DNA of 64,000 bases, from contig JAVGWX010000019.1 in NCBI GenBank assembly GCA_036924085.1, positions 17,933,131-17,997,130 of the forward strand, read 5' to 3'. The notes beneath the pieces are model-generated. The model had not been told where the DNA came from. It ran no database searches and was given only the letters and a program-made list of their open reading frames with translations. Position 1 is the first letter of the stretch. Every line of letters starts with the position of its first letter. The position numbers and the translations under genes were made by a program. The DNA comes from Ariolimax columbianus. Lineage: Eukaryota; Mollusca; Gastropoda; Stylommatophora; Arionidae. Of the stretch, positions 54,955-64,000 are shown piece after piece.

Positions 54955-55200
54955 TTTCCGGGCCAGATTCGGCGCATAAGGCAAAAACAAATCATCTCCA
55001 GTCGGAACGGTGTGACGCCACTGTTTATAGATCTTGTACGTTGCTGAGGCCCATAGTTGAGCCCTCTCGGATGATTGTTCGTCCAAGTGTTTCCTTGGGT
55101 CTCCCTCTTTTCCGACGGCCATTTGTGTCCATTCGAGTGCTTGCAATGGAAGACGGTTTTTGTTCATTCTAAGGACAGGTCCGATGTATGTCAAACGTTT
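54955..55200 (-). mobile_element. LINE C-terminal fragment
   Basis: Minus-strand frame: LTYIGPVLRMNKNRLPLQAL then EWTQMAVGKEGDPRKHLDE and QWRHTV. This corresponds to the WIGHVLRM-NRLP-ALxWTP...GRPxxTWRRTV tail common to many non-LTR elements, with substitutions at GH and GRP. The frame is broken at its 3' side. Confidence 0.7.
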
Positions 55201-55921
55201 TTTTTCCGATTGATGGTCGACACATATAGTTGGTTTGTCTCGGTATGTTGGTTATCATTTCCTTTTTTTTATTTATTTTTTTGCACATTCCTGTTAATGA
55301 AAATATATTCTTCCTACCCTCCGCCAATGAATGTTAACAACGAGCTATCACGTGCCACATTAGACAGGACTGATGAGATAACAAAATACCTGAGAAGCTT
55401 GCATACCTGAGACGGGATGTGACCTTCCCCATGCAAAAGACACCGTGACCTCGGTCACCTTACAAAAACAGCCCAAACGACAAAAAGGCACAAAAATAAA
55501 CTTTGCAGACCCTCTCTAAGACTCGAGACGTGGCAGGGGGTAACGGCTCCACGGAGACTAGCAAACTTAACGCCTGTCTTCTTCTCAGCACTCCTGCTTT
55601 GTCCCTGCCCCCAACCTGTTGAAGTGAGATAATCCGTTCTGGCGGAATGTGTTTGCTCCCAGTGCAGACGATCTTTTACTTCTCCACATATTCTGCTGCT
55701 TATTTCTTCACATGTGTTCTCAAATAAGCATATCTATGTCACACGTTATGTTTGTCTCAAGATTCTCTAGTCGCCATACGATTTAGCCCTGAAATGAGCA
55801 CATATGTTAAGAAGTCTCTCTCGGGCCTATTTAGGCCCTCTACAGTTTATCCTTCAAATAAGCACACATTGCAAGGTAAATATGGCAGTTTGTGACATAC
55901 TTCATGGCAGCCAAAAGTATT
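55201..55921. other. No gene recognised
   Basis: T-rich patch at 55260-55285 and otherwise unique-looking DNA. No motif-bearing frame is supported. Confidence 0.4.
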
Positions 55922-56826
55922 CGGGGTCAGGTGAAATATCTTGTTCAAGACTTCACCTCATTTCAGGGTCAGGTTAAACATACTGTTCAAGACCTCATGT
56001 CAGGTCAGGTTAAAAATACTGGTCAAGACCCCACATCATGTTAGGTCCGGTTAAACATACTGTTCAGGACCCCCTCCCCTCATGGCAGGTCAGGTTAAAC
56101 ATACTTTTCAAGACCTCATGTTAGGTTCATGTAAAGCATACTGTTCAAGACCTCATGTCAGGGTCAGGTTAAACATACTTTTCAAGACCTCATGTCAGGG
56201 TCAAGTTCAATATACTGTTCAAGACCGCATGTTAGGTCCAGGTTAAACATATTGTTTAAGACCTCGAGTCAGGTCCAGGTGAAACATACTGTTCAAAACC
56301 TCGCGTCAGGTCCATGTGAAACATACTGTTTAAGACCTCATGTCAAGTCCAGATGAAACATACTGTTCAAGACCTCATGTCAGGTCCAGGTGAAACATAC
56401 TGCTCAAGACCTCACGTCAAGTCCAGGTGAAACATACTGTTCAAAAATCCACCTTATGTCAGGTCCAGGTGAAACATACTGCTCAAGACCTCACGTCAAG
56501 TCCAGGTGAAACATACTGTTCAAAAATCCACCTTATGTCAGGTCCAGGTGAAACATACTGCTCAAGACCTCACGTCAAGTCCAGGTGAAACATACTGTTC
56601 AAAAATCCACCTAATTTCAGGTCCAGGTGAAACATACTGCTCAAGACCTCACGTCAAGTCCAGGTGAAACATACTGTTCAAAAATCCACCTAATCCCAGG
56701 TCCAGGTGAAATGGTCAGGTGAAAAATACTGTTCAAGACCATGTCTCAAGTCAGATCCAGGTGAAACATACTGTTCAAGATACTGCATCATAATAGGTGC
56801 AACTTACTGATAAAGACCTCACCTGA
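55922..56826 (-). repeat. 37-bp array of repeat P type, inverted, with 79-bp dimers
   Basis: Units read caggtgaaacatactgttca, agacctcatgtcaggtc. Their reverse complement aligns with the 38-bp units of 52677-53116 (tgtttcacctaaccctgac). Between about 56390 and 56700 a dimer recurs at 79-bp steps (gctcaag at 56402, 56481, 56560 and 56639). A C-rich stretch (cccccccccctcccg) follows the array at about 56853. Confidence 0.87.
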
Positions 56827-57142
56827 CGCCCCATCCCTCCCCTTCCCCAACACCCCCCCCCCCTCCCGCTACCCCAAACCTCCCGTCGCTCGTTGGTAAG
56901 ATGAACAATATGAAAATCCGAATCATACACTACCGTTTGGACACATTATGTGATGGAGTGGCAAGTTTCCTTCTTCATAATCCCGTATTTCCTAACTATA
57001 ATTACTTCTTATAACTAAGTAGACCGGAGCGTTTCGAAACTGCGTTATTTTGCCACAAGAGGCAAACTCAGAACTGCTCCACCACTCAAACACATCCAAC
57101 AGTTGTATTGTTTATTTGTGTATGTTTGTATCGAGTCCTCGA
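56827..57142. other. No gene; C-rich patch
   Basis: ccccatccctccccttcccc and a run of about 10 C at 56853. Otherwise unique. Confidence 0.45.
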
Positions 57143-57630
57143 ATTAACAGACTGATATTATTATTAAAGGTATGATATTAACAGACTGATAGTATTATTA
57201 AAGGTATGATATTAACAGACTGATAGTATTATTAAAGGTATGATATTAACAGACTGATAGTATTATTAAAGGTATGCTATTAACTGACTCATATTATTAC
57301 TTTACTTATGATTTTAACTGACTCATGTTATTATAATACTTATATTATTAACTGACTCATATTATTACTGTACTTATGATATTAACTGACTCATATTATT
57401 ATTATTATTATACTTATGATATAACTGACTCATATTATCACTATACTTATGATATTAACTGACTCATATTATTACTTTACTTATGATATTAACTGACTCA
57501 TGTTATTATTATACTTATGATATTAACTGACTGATATTATTATTATACTTATGATATTAACTGACTCATATTATGATTATACTTATGATATTAACTGACT
57601 GATATTATTATTATAGTTATGATATTAACG
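57143..57630. repeat. 33-34-bp AT-rich minisatellite
   Basis: The first units read ttaacagactgatagtatta, ttaaaggtatgata (34 bp). Later units read ttaactgactcatattatta, ttatacttatgata. About 14-15 copies showing directional variant change along the array. Confidence 0.92.
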
Positions 57631-58224
57631 AGACGATAATTTGACGTTTTCTGTCGCAGTCGTTGTCCTACATTTTTAGGTAGAATTGTTTCGTCAATTA
57701 TCATTGTCCTTTAGCTGCTGTGGCGTTTAATTATGTCCCAAATCGGATTGCCTTATTCTGAACACATACATTACAACTGATTATCGTAATTTCACGGCCC
57801 TTCTCGCGCACTAACACGGGAAAACGTATACTGTGATGAAGTGCTTGCTGATTTGTTAAGACATGCACTATCATCTTGAGCTGTCTAGTAAAGTTCTGAG
57901 AGACACGTAACGTTTTACCAGAAGCGGAGAGATCCTGTCTTCTAAGTTCATTTCAGTGAAAGGGGAATGAGCAGCGGTCGTTATAACTAGCGATATTGTA
58001 ATTTGACTAATTTGAGATGGTCGACACATTGAACCAGAGGTAAGTTTCATTTACAAATACGCGCAATCAAATATAGCAAAAATAGACGATTGGTTTCTTT
58101 TGTACGATGATGAAAATAAGCTACGACGAAATCACACTGACGCGCTTGTGAAAACCTTTGTCAAATACGATATGCGAATTAACGAGACGAACACATAATC
58201 TGTGAGGATCAGCAGAACGCCTGG
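57631..58224. other. No gene recognised
   Basis: Unique-looking sequence with no array and no motif-bearing frame. Confidence 0.4.
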
Positions 58225-58775
58225 TCCACAAAAGTGATAGTCAAACTGTATAAAGCATTAGTTAGACAAAGATTGGAGTAATGTGTACAGGTGTGGAGTC
58301 CTTATCATATAGGGAATATAAATATGATGGAAAGAATACAAAATAGAGCGACAAAGCTGATAGTGGGATTCCAGAATTATAGTTATGAAGAAAGACTCCG
58401 AAAAACCGGCCTACTGGAAGAGATAAGAATTCGTGGTGACCTAATACAGGTTTATAAGATGATCAGGAGAATTAGACCATAACAAATTTTTTTTTAAATA
58501 CAGCCACCAACAATAACAAGAGGACATAGATACAAATTAACTAAAGAGAGATCCAAGTTAAATATTATGCAATTTTGGTTTTAGTCAGAGAGTGGTGAAT
58601 GCTTGGAATGCATTGCCATGGTGAGGTAGTGGAGGCAGGGACAGTTAATGCATTTAAGAATAAATTTGATTTTCATAGCTTTTAGAGCAAAGTGATGTAA
58701 ATGAAACTGGTTGTATACAGACTCTGTAGAGTCTTCTAAACCATTATAGAGACGTTAAGTTCAGTTAAAACATAA
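58225..58775 (+). mobile_element. CR1-like LINE, 3' fragment
   Basis: Reads VKLYKALVRQRLE, stop, CVQVWSPYHIGNINMMERIQ, NRATKLIVGFQNYSYEERLR and RGDLIQVYKMI, then the same 3' UTR and end (gactctgtagagtcttctaa) as 34516-35292. The in-frame stop and a deletion in the LEERR region show decay. The tail is short (gttaagttcagttaa). Confidence 0.87.
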
Positions 58776-58899
58776 ATGTAAATAATATTGCTCTTCAACA
58801 AGCTATTGAGGTCATGGCAGTATTTATTCGTCATGGTAATCGAGGCTATGTGCCAGAAAGCATATGCGATGACTTAACAGATGTCAGCAGATGTCACCA

Positions 58900-59345
58900 C
58901 TGTTTAAGCACTCGAATATTGGTTTGGCAACAAAGCAAGAGCTGATAAACCGTATAGTTATGTCGACGCTGTGCTAACAGGGCCTAACATGGCCTGTGTT
59001 TAGGGCGTGTGAGAGCAGACTTTCGACGTGTGAGTTCACATGTATTAGGCAGGTCATCGGTGACCAGGAAAGACAGAAGGCTAAATGACGTCATTCCAAG
59101 GGCGGCACTAGGTCTTGTACAGTTGCAGTCCCAGGTATAAAATAAGTTGGTTTGGTCATCTCATGAGAATGCACACTTATCAAATTCCACTGATAACTGA
59201 CAACGCTGGTAGATCTGGATACAGGGCAAGAGGGAGTCCGTGAGGCAGGTGCATAGATGACATTAGAGTGATAGTATAGCGGCGCGTGCTCACAACGACC
59301 GGCGCAAGGCACTTGGCGCAGAACAGACGACTTGATCAAGCTTTA
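58900..59345 (+). mobile_element. LINE family D, 3' fragment
   Basis: Contains attggtttggcaacaaagca, gtattaggcaggtcatcgg, gttggtttggtcatctcatg, agatctggatacagggcaag and the end acacaagtggaaagaaaatt. It corresponds, inverted, to 38225-38700. No open frame is kept. Confidence 0.82.
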
Positions 59346-59598
59346 CGACACAAGTGGAAAGAAAATTAACTATACCACCCCTATCCAAGACGTTAACAAA
59401 TATTCAGACAAATCGAACGTCCATGCAAATTAAAATGTCAAAAAACGAACATACGGACGCACAGAAACGTGGACACGTCGGGGGTGGACAGAACAAACAG
59501 TAGAACATCTTCTCCAAACTGTCGCCTCCACGCGAGGAGCCTATTGAGAGCACATCTCTCTCCAGCACAGCTAAAAGACAAACCGAATAAAATTACCC

Positions 59599-60441
59599 GA
59601 GGAGGAGTGTTGGAGAACTTTGTAACATTACCGAAGGAGCAGTGTTGGAGAACTTTGTAACATTACCGGACGAGGAGTGTTGGAGAACTTTGTAACATTA
59701 CCGGAGGAGGAGTGCTGGAGAACTTTGTAACATTACCGGAGGAGGAGTGTTGGAGAACTTTGTAACATTACCGGACGAGGAGTGCTGGAGAACGTTGTAA
59801 CATTACCGGACGAGAAGTGTTGGAGAACTTTGTAACATTACCGGAGGAGGAGTGTTGGAGAACTTTGTAACATTACCGGAGGAGGAGTGTTGGAGAACTT
59901 TGTAATATTACCGGACAAGGAGTGTTGGAGAACTTTGTAACATTACCGGACGAGGAGTGCTGGAGAACTTTGTAACATTACCGGAGGAGGAGTGTTGGAG
60001 AACGTTGTAACATTACCGGACGAGGAGTGCTGGAGAACTTTGTAACATTACCGGAGGAGGAGTGTTGGAGAACTTTGTAACATTACCAGAGGAGGAGTGT
60101 TGGAGAACTTTGTAACATTACCGGAGGAGGAGTGTTGGAGAACTTTGTAACATTACCGGACGAGGAGTGTTGGAGAACTTTGTAACATTACCGGAGGAGG
60201 AGTATTGGAGAACTTTGTAACATTACCGGACGAGGAGTGTTGGAGAACTTTGTAACATTACCGGACGAGGAGTGTTGGAGAACTTTGTAACATTACCGGA
60301 CGAGGAGTGTTGGAGAACTTTGTAACATTACCGGACGAGGAGTGTTGGAGAACTTTGTAACATTACCGGACGAGGAGTGTTGGAGAACTTTGTAACATTA
60401 CCGGACGAGGAGTGTTGGAGAACTTTGTAACATTACCGGAC
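59599..60441. repeat. 35-bp minisatellite, about 24 copies
   Basis: The unit is cgaggagtgttggagaactt, tgtaacattaccgga (35 bp), alternating ggaggagtg and cgaggagtg variants. The last seven units are all the cgaggagtg type, indicating recent homogenisation at the right end. Confidence 0.96.
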
Positions 60442-61396
60442 GATAAAGGGAATAAAGGATGCCCGATGGACTATCACTGGTTGGACGACAGTCAACAGCG
60501 GAAAGGGGTAAACCACACTCGAGACCTGATGTTCTGGCGATTTGTGATCGCCGACTCTTGTAATAATGAACTGAAAATCATTTCAGCCCGTCTTCAAAAC
60601 AATATCATCATTTTGTTGACGTGTTAGGAATGCGAGCCTTGTTCATAGCGAAAAAGATTGCGGACAAACGTCACCGGTTAAAGTAACTGTATTCATGAGG
60701 CACGAAAAGGTGCATGGTCATAACAGACAACTTTCATAGGACAGCCAACTTCGATAGCAAACAACTGCTGCCTTGTAGGTAAGCTGTTGACAGTTAAAAA
60801 ATGGAGACGCTGCTTAAAAGCTAGCTGAAGACAAATGCATTGGTGCAGAACATATTGAAACGTAATCTGTTACTAACGAGAGTTTGCAGTTTCGATGTTA
60901 TGCCCATCGCAAGCAAAGGTGGCCAGAGCATGAGACTAATGTTGCGAAATGTGTTCTCTGTAGGCTGTAAAGATAAATCCTGGAGCGGCACACCCTGCCA
61001 AATTCAGGGCACACATGTGGGGAGTTGGCTGTGGAATCGTGCGTTTTTTTTTTTTTCAGGCAGCACGCTTTCGTTGAGTCTCCGCGATTACTCTACTTTC
61101 TGCGATTTGAGCACATTTTGTGCAAGCATCTACCAGGATGTGGCATCAAAATTGAAGCTTTCCAGAAACACTTTCAATGTCCGTAGCGTTCGTTCTGCTT
61201 CCCCACCCCATGGAGAGCGTTTGCCTGGTGTAAGCTCACCGTATAGAAACTACTTGGGGACAGTCACATCTGACATGCAAGCAACATCTCCCGTTCATCT
61301 TAGCGGAGTTATTTAAGAAGTATATGGATGTCACCATGTTAGTTTTGCTGAGACTCCAGCACATTGTCCTGATCCTGATCAGCCTACACAGACGTC
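60442..61396. other. No gene supported; 158-codon frame at 60840-61316
   Basis: The plus-strand frame at 60840-61316 is the only long frame here. It contains no domain I recognise, has a T-run-encoded FFFF stretch, and lacks splice or promoter support. I treat it as a chance frame. No repeat family was seen. Confidence 0.4.
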
Positions 61397-61812
61397 TCAA
61401 CGATTGAGCTGTCTGGCGTGTTTACTATACACTGTCCATGTCTCACAGGCATGCAGCGAATTGGATAATACCATTACACAATACACTCTTACCTTGGTGA
61501 CGACATTCATTCCCTGTCGGTTCAAGACGTTTGCTTGAAATTTCCCAAACCCAGAGTTCGCCTTAGCAATCCTGTTAGAAACCTCACTATCGATACTCGC
61601 CTCTCTAGTAATGGCACTGCCTAGGCAGGTGAAGCTATCGACTGCCTGGAGACGTTGGTTCGGTACAGTAAATGTTTGGTTCGATATACGGTTCCCCAGT
61701 GGAAGGCTGGAAGAGTACACCGTTTTCCAAGTTTTGGTCGTGAGACAAAAGTTACTGCAAGCCGCCGAAAACTCAGTCATGACAGACTGTGTGTGTTTTT
61801 CTAAGATATTTT
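61397..61812 (-). mobile_element. LINE RT-thumb fragment
   Basis: The minus-strand frame reads FSAACSNFCLTTKTWKTVYS, then LQAVDSFTCLGSAITREASI, SEVSNRIAKANSGFGKF and LHACETWTVYSKHARQLNR. This is the region from just after the ADD motif to the thumb, closely parallel to residues 35-175 of the frame at 27755-28762, but the catalytic ADD and the C-terminal part are missing. Confidence 0.83.
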
Positions 61813-61814
61813 GA

Positions 61815-63930
61815 GGTCGCTTGTGAGTGAGATACCAAAAAAGGACATACTGGTGGTACAGAGTAATTGGAATGCAAAAATTGGTGAAGACATTGTGCGA
61901 GATTGAAAAGGCATTTGTGGACCATACGGTAATGCGAAGACGAACGATAGAGGATTGAGACTCCTGGAATTTGCTCATTACAATAAGTTACTGACGGCGA
62001 ATACGCTAGGGAAAATCAAAATGTCAAGTCGGTGGACATGGCACAGCTCAAATAATGCACTGCATAGTCTTATAGACTACAGTCTTATCCGGAAGCGATG
62101 CAGATCAAGCATGAATAGCGCATGGGTGAAGAGTTTCACAGGAGCAATAAAGGAAGCGACCACGACTTTGTGCTGATGACCATGCGTCAACGAATTAAGA
62201 AAGTTGTGAACAGAGAGAGGTAACTAGACTAAGGTTTGACATTGAAAAACTGAAGCACCCGGAGATAGTTGAGGCTTTTGGAGCGATGATGGGACACAGA
62301 TTCGCACCTCTCTTGGTTCTTAACGAAGAGGCGGATATTGAGACGATAATAGACCAGAATCCAGCATTGATAGACACGACAACTGAGGTCATAGGAAAGC
62401 GAAGGATAAAGAAGAAGGCAGAGATTACAAATGACATACTCGAGTCATGTGACAAGAGAAGATTACTGAAGAGATCGAAGCCTACCCTGGATGGGATTAC
62501 GAAATAGAGAGATAAATAGAAACATAAAGCCAATGTAGAATAAGTAACTACTCAGTGTTCAGATATCGAACAAAATCTGGGGAAAAAACGATGCCAAGGG
62601 GACATATAAAATAGTCTAAGATCTAGTAAGACCTATACAAGCTCGCAATACAACGATTCAGGATAAGCGGGAAATGTCTCATAGAAGCCGAAGACATTCG
62701 GGCGCGTTGGACAGAGTACTGCTCTAAATTATATAATCAAGAGGATCGAGGTGACCCAGGAAATGCAACCGCCCCCGAAATGAATATGTTAGATGAGAAT
62801 TAACCGATAACAAGAGAGGAAGTAACTGATGCGGTGAAGATGCGAAAAAAGGAGAAAGCTGTGGGTGTGAATAATATCCCAGCAGAGCTCTTACAATTGG
62901 GGGGGTGTACAATTTGCTCTGACATGAGAGTGGCCAACCATCTGGACGAAATCAGTGGTTTTACCGCTGCCTAAATCAGGGTACCTGAAGATGTGTCAGA
63001 ACTTTGAACAATTAACCTCATTCGTCATCCTTGTAAAGTTCTCTTAAGAATAATCCTCAACAGATTAAAACCCCAGGCACAGAATATCATTGCCGATGAG
63101 CACGCAAGGTTTCGAGCGGGAAGAAGTACCACTGAACAGATATTTCATATGCGGATATTGAATGAGAAATACTTAACGTATCAACAATGCATATATCATG
63201 TCTGCATCGATTTCAAAAGGCGTTCGACAGAGTAGGGATGCGGCGCTATGGACAATAATGACGTATTACAAGATCAATAGTAATATTGTGAAGATAATTG
63301 AGAATCTTTATGAGAAGGCGTCAAGTGCAGTTTCTCAAGTGCAGCCTGAGATAGTTACCAGAATAGCACAGACAACAGCGGAGCTCACGCGTTTGAAACC
63401 CATATGGCAGGATAAGCGACTCGCCCACAGCATACAAGTTTCACCAATTGACTTATTAGTGCACTAAATATTTGTGTATGCCTGTGAGACTTGTACCATT
63501 ACTGCGGATACCCAGTACAGAATACATGCAATGGAAATGAGGTGCTTTAGAAGACTCGTATATGTTGCATACAAGGATCGTGTCACGAACGTATAAATAC
63601 GTCGAAGAGTGGAAAACGCAATTGGGCCTTTCGATGATCTGTTCACAGCTATCAAAAGGGGAAAGGTTGTTGGTATGAGCACGTCACGAGGTCCAGCGGA
63701 ATTAAAAATTCGATACTGCATGATTCCGTACCAGGAAAAAGAGGAAGGGGTCGTCCAAGGAAGATATGAGCAGACAACATCATAGAGTGGTCAAACCTTC
63801 GTCCCGGTGAGGCGCGACTGGCGGTAGCGGACAGAGAGATATGGCGTGGATTTGTAAGAGTGTCTTCAAGTGTGCCTCAACTACCTGATGGGTTGCGAGA
63901 TGAACTTAACGGAACTGAACTGATGAGGGC
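61815..63930 (+). mobile_element. Endonuclease-RT LINE, decayed, RT active-site region deleted
   Basis: Plus-strand order: apurinic-type endonuclease (DILVVQSNWNAKIG near 61840; RGLRLLEFAHYNKLLTANTL near 61955; RWTWHSSN; IDYSLI near 62080; GSDHDFVL near 62160), linker (HRFAPLLVLNEEADIETII at 62292; ILESCDKRRLLK), RT (GVNNIPAELLQLG near 62860; FRAGRSTTEQIF near 63110; CIDFK plus a 1-base frameshift), then LYEKASSAV near 63310 running almost directly into RIAQTTAELTRLKPIW, YACETCTITA, MEMRCFRRL and a GRGRPRK tail. About 120 codons between LYEKASSAV and RIAQTTA, including the FADD motif, are gone. Multiple stops. Dead copy. Confidence 0.88.
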
Positions 63931-64000
63931 GCATTTGTCCTCGACCTGGCCCAAGATCGTGGCCTCACGCATCTTAGTGTATGATTTCAGGCTCCTCGGA

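Noticed and set aside
59599..60441. CRISPR-like 35-bp repeats
   Set aside because: The repeat has no variable spacers; it is an ordinary minisatellite.
60840..61316. 158-codon frame as a host gene
   Set aside because: No recognisable domain, a T-run-encoded Phe stretch, and no supporting gene structure; its length is compatible with chance.

Overview
The window is non-coding, repeat-dominated animal DNA. I found no host protein-coding gene, no rRNA, no bona fide tRNA and no prokaryotic or CRISPR-like structure. Every recognisable protein stretch belongs to a decayed mobile element: the C-terminal parts of several non-LTR retrotransposons (LINEs) and two mariner-type transposase pieces. tRNA-headed SINEs, several LINE types per 64 kb and very many minisatellites fit an invertebrate metazoan. 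A lophotrochozoan such as a mollusc is my best guess, but this is inference and the sequence does not prove it.

Layout. 0-1.3 kb is a 23-bp satellite with a 613-bp higher-order repeat. 1.3-5.1 kb holds LINE and SINE fragments. 5.4-7.2 kb is a 24-bp minisatellite plus a degenerate array split by a SINE. 9.0-10.4 kb has a SINE with a clean target-site duplication (TSD) and a 21-bp minisatellite grown out of a LINE 3' coding end. 11.0-12.4 kb is an interrupted CR1-like LINE. 12.4-14.0 kb is an 11-bp array with two SINEs. 14.5-15.4 kb holds GTT and TG microsatellites. 18.25-18.66 kb and 21.65 kb are mariner pieces; the second runs into a 2.2-kb 22-bp minisatellite. 26.6-28.8 kb has two LINE fragments. 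30.8-32.1 kb carries an inverted pair of a dispersed repeat that contains a 37-bp array. 34.5-35.3 kb is a CR1-like 3' half with a (TTAAG)n tail. 38.2-41.3 kb holds three LINE copies, one inserted into the RNase H domain of another. 44.4-47.3 kb is a nest of SINE in minisatellite, SINE in SINE and LINE in LINE. 47.7-49.9 kb is a GT-rich minisatellite. 51.3-57.6 kb is mostly further arrays. 58.2-59.3 kb holds two LINE 3' ends. 59.6-60.4 kb is a 35-bp array. 61.4-63.9 kb holds two head-to-head LINE remnants, one with an endonuclease domain and an internally deleted reverse transcriptase (RT).

Common logic. By my count tandem arrays occupy about 28% of the window, and most of the rest that I can identify is retrotransposon debris. 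Three themes recur. (1) Minisatellites start inside mobile elements. (2) Short elements land inside minisatellites. (3) Non-autonomous elements share 3' ends with LINEs present in the same window, suggesting partner pairs. Repeat boundaries are read by eye and may be off by about 10-20 bases unless a TSD fixes them.
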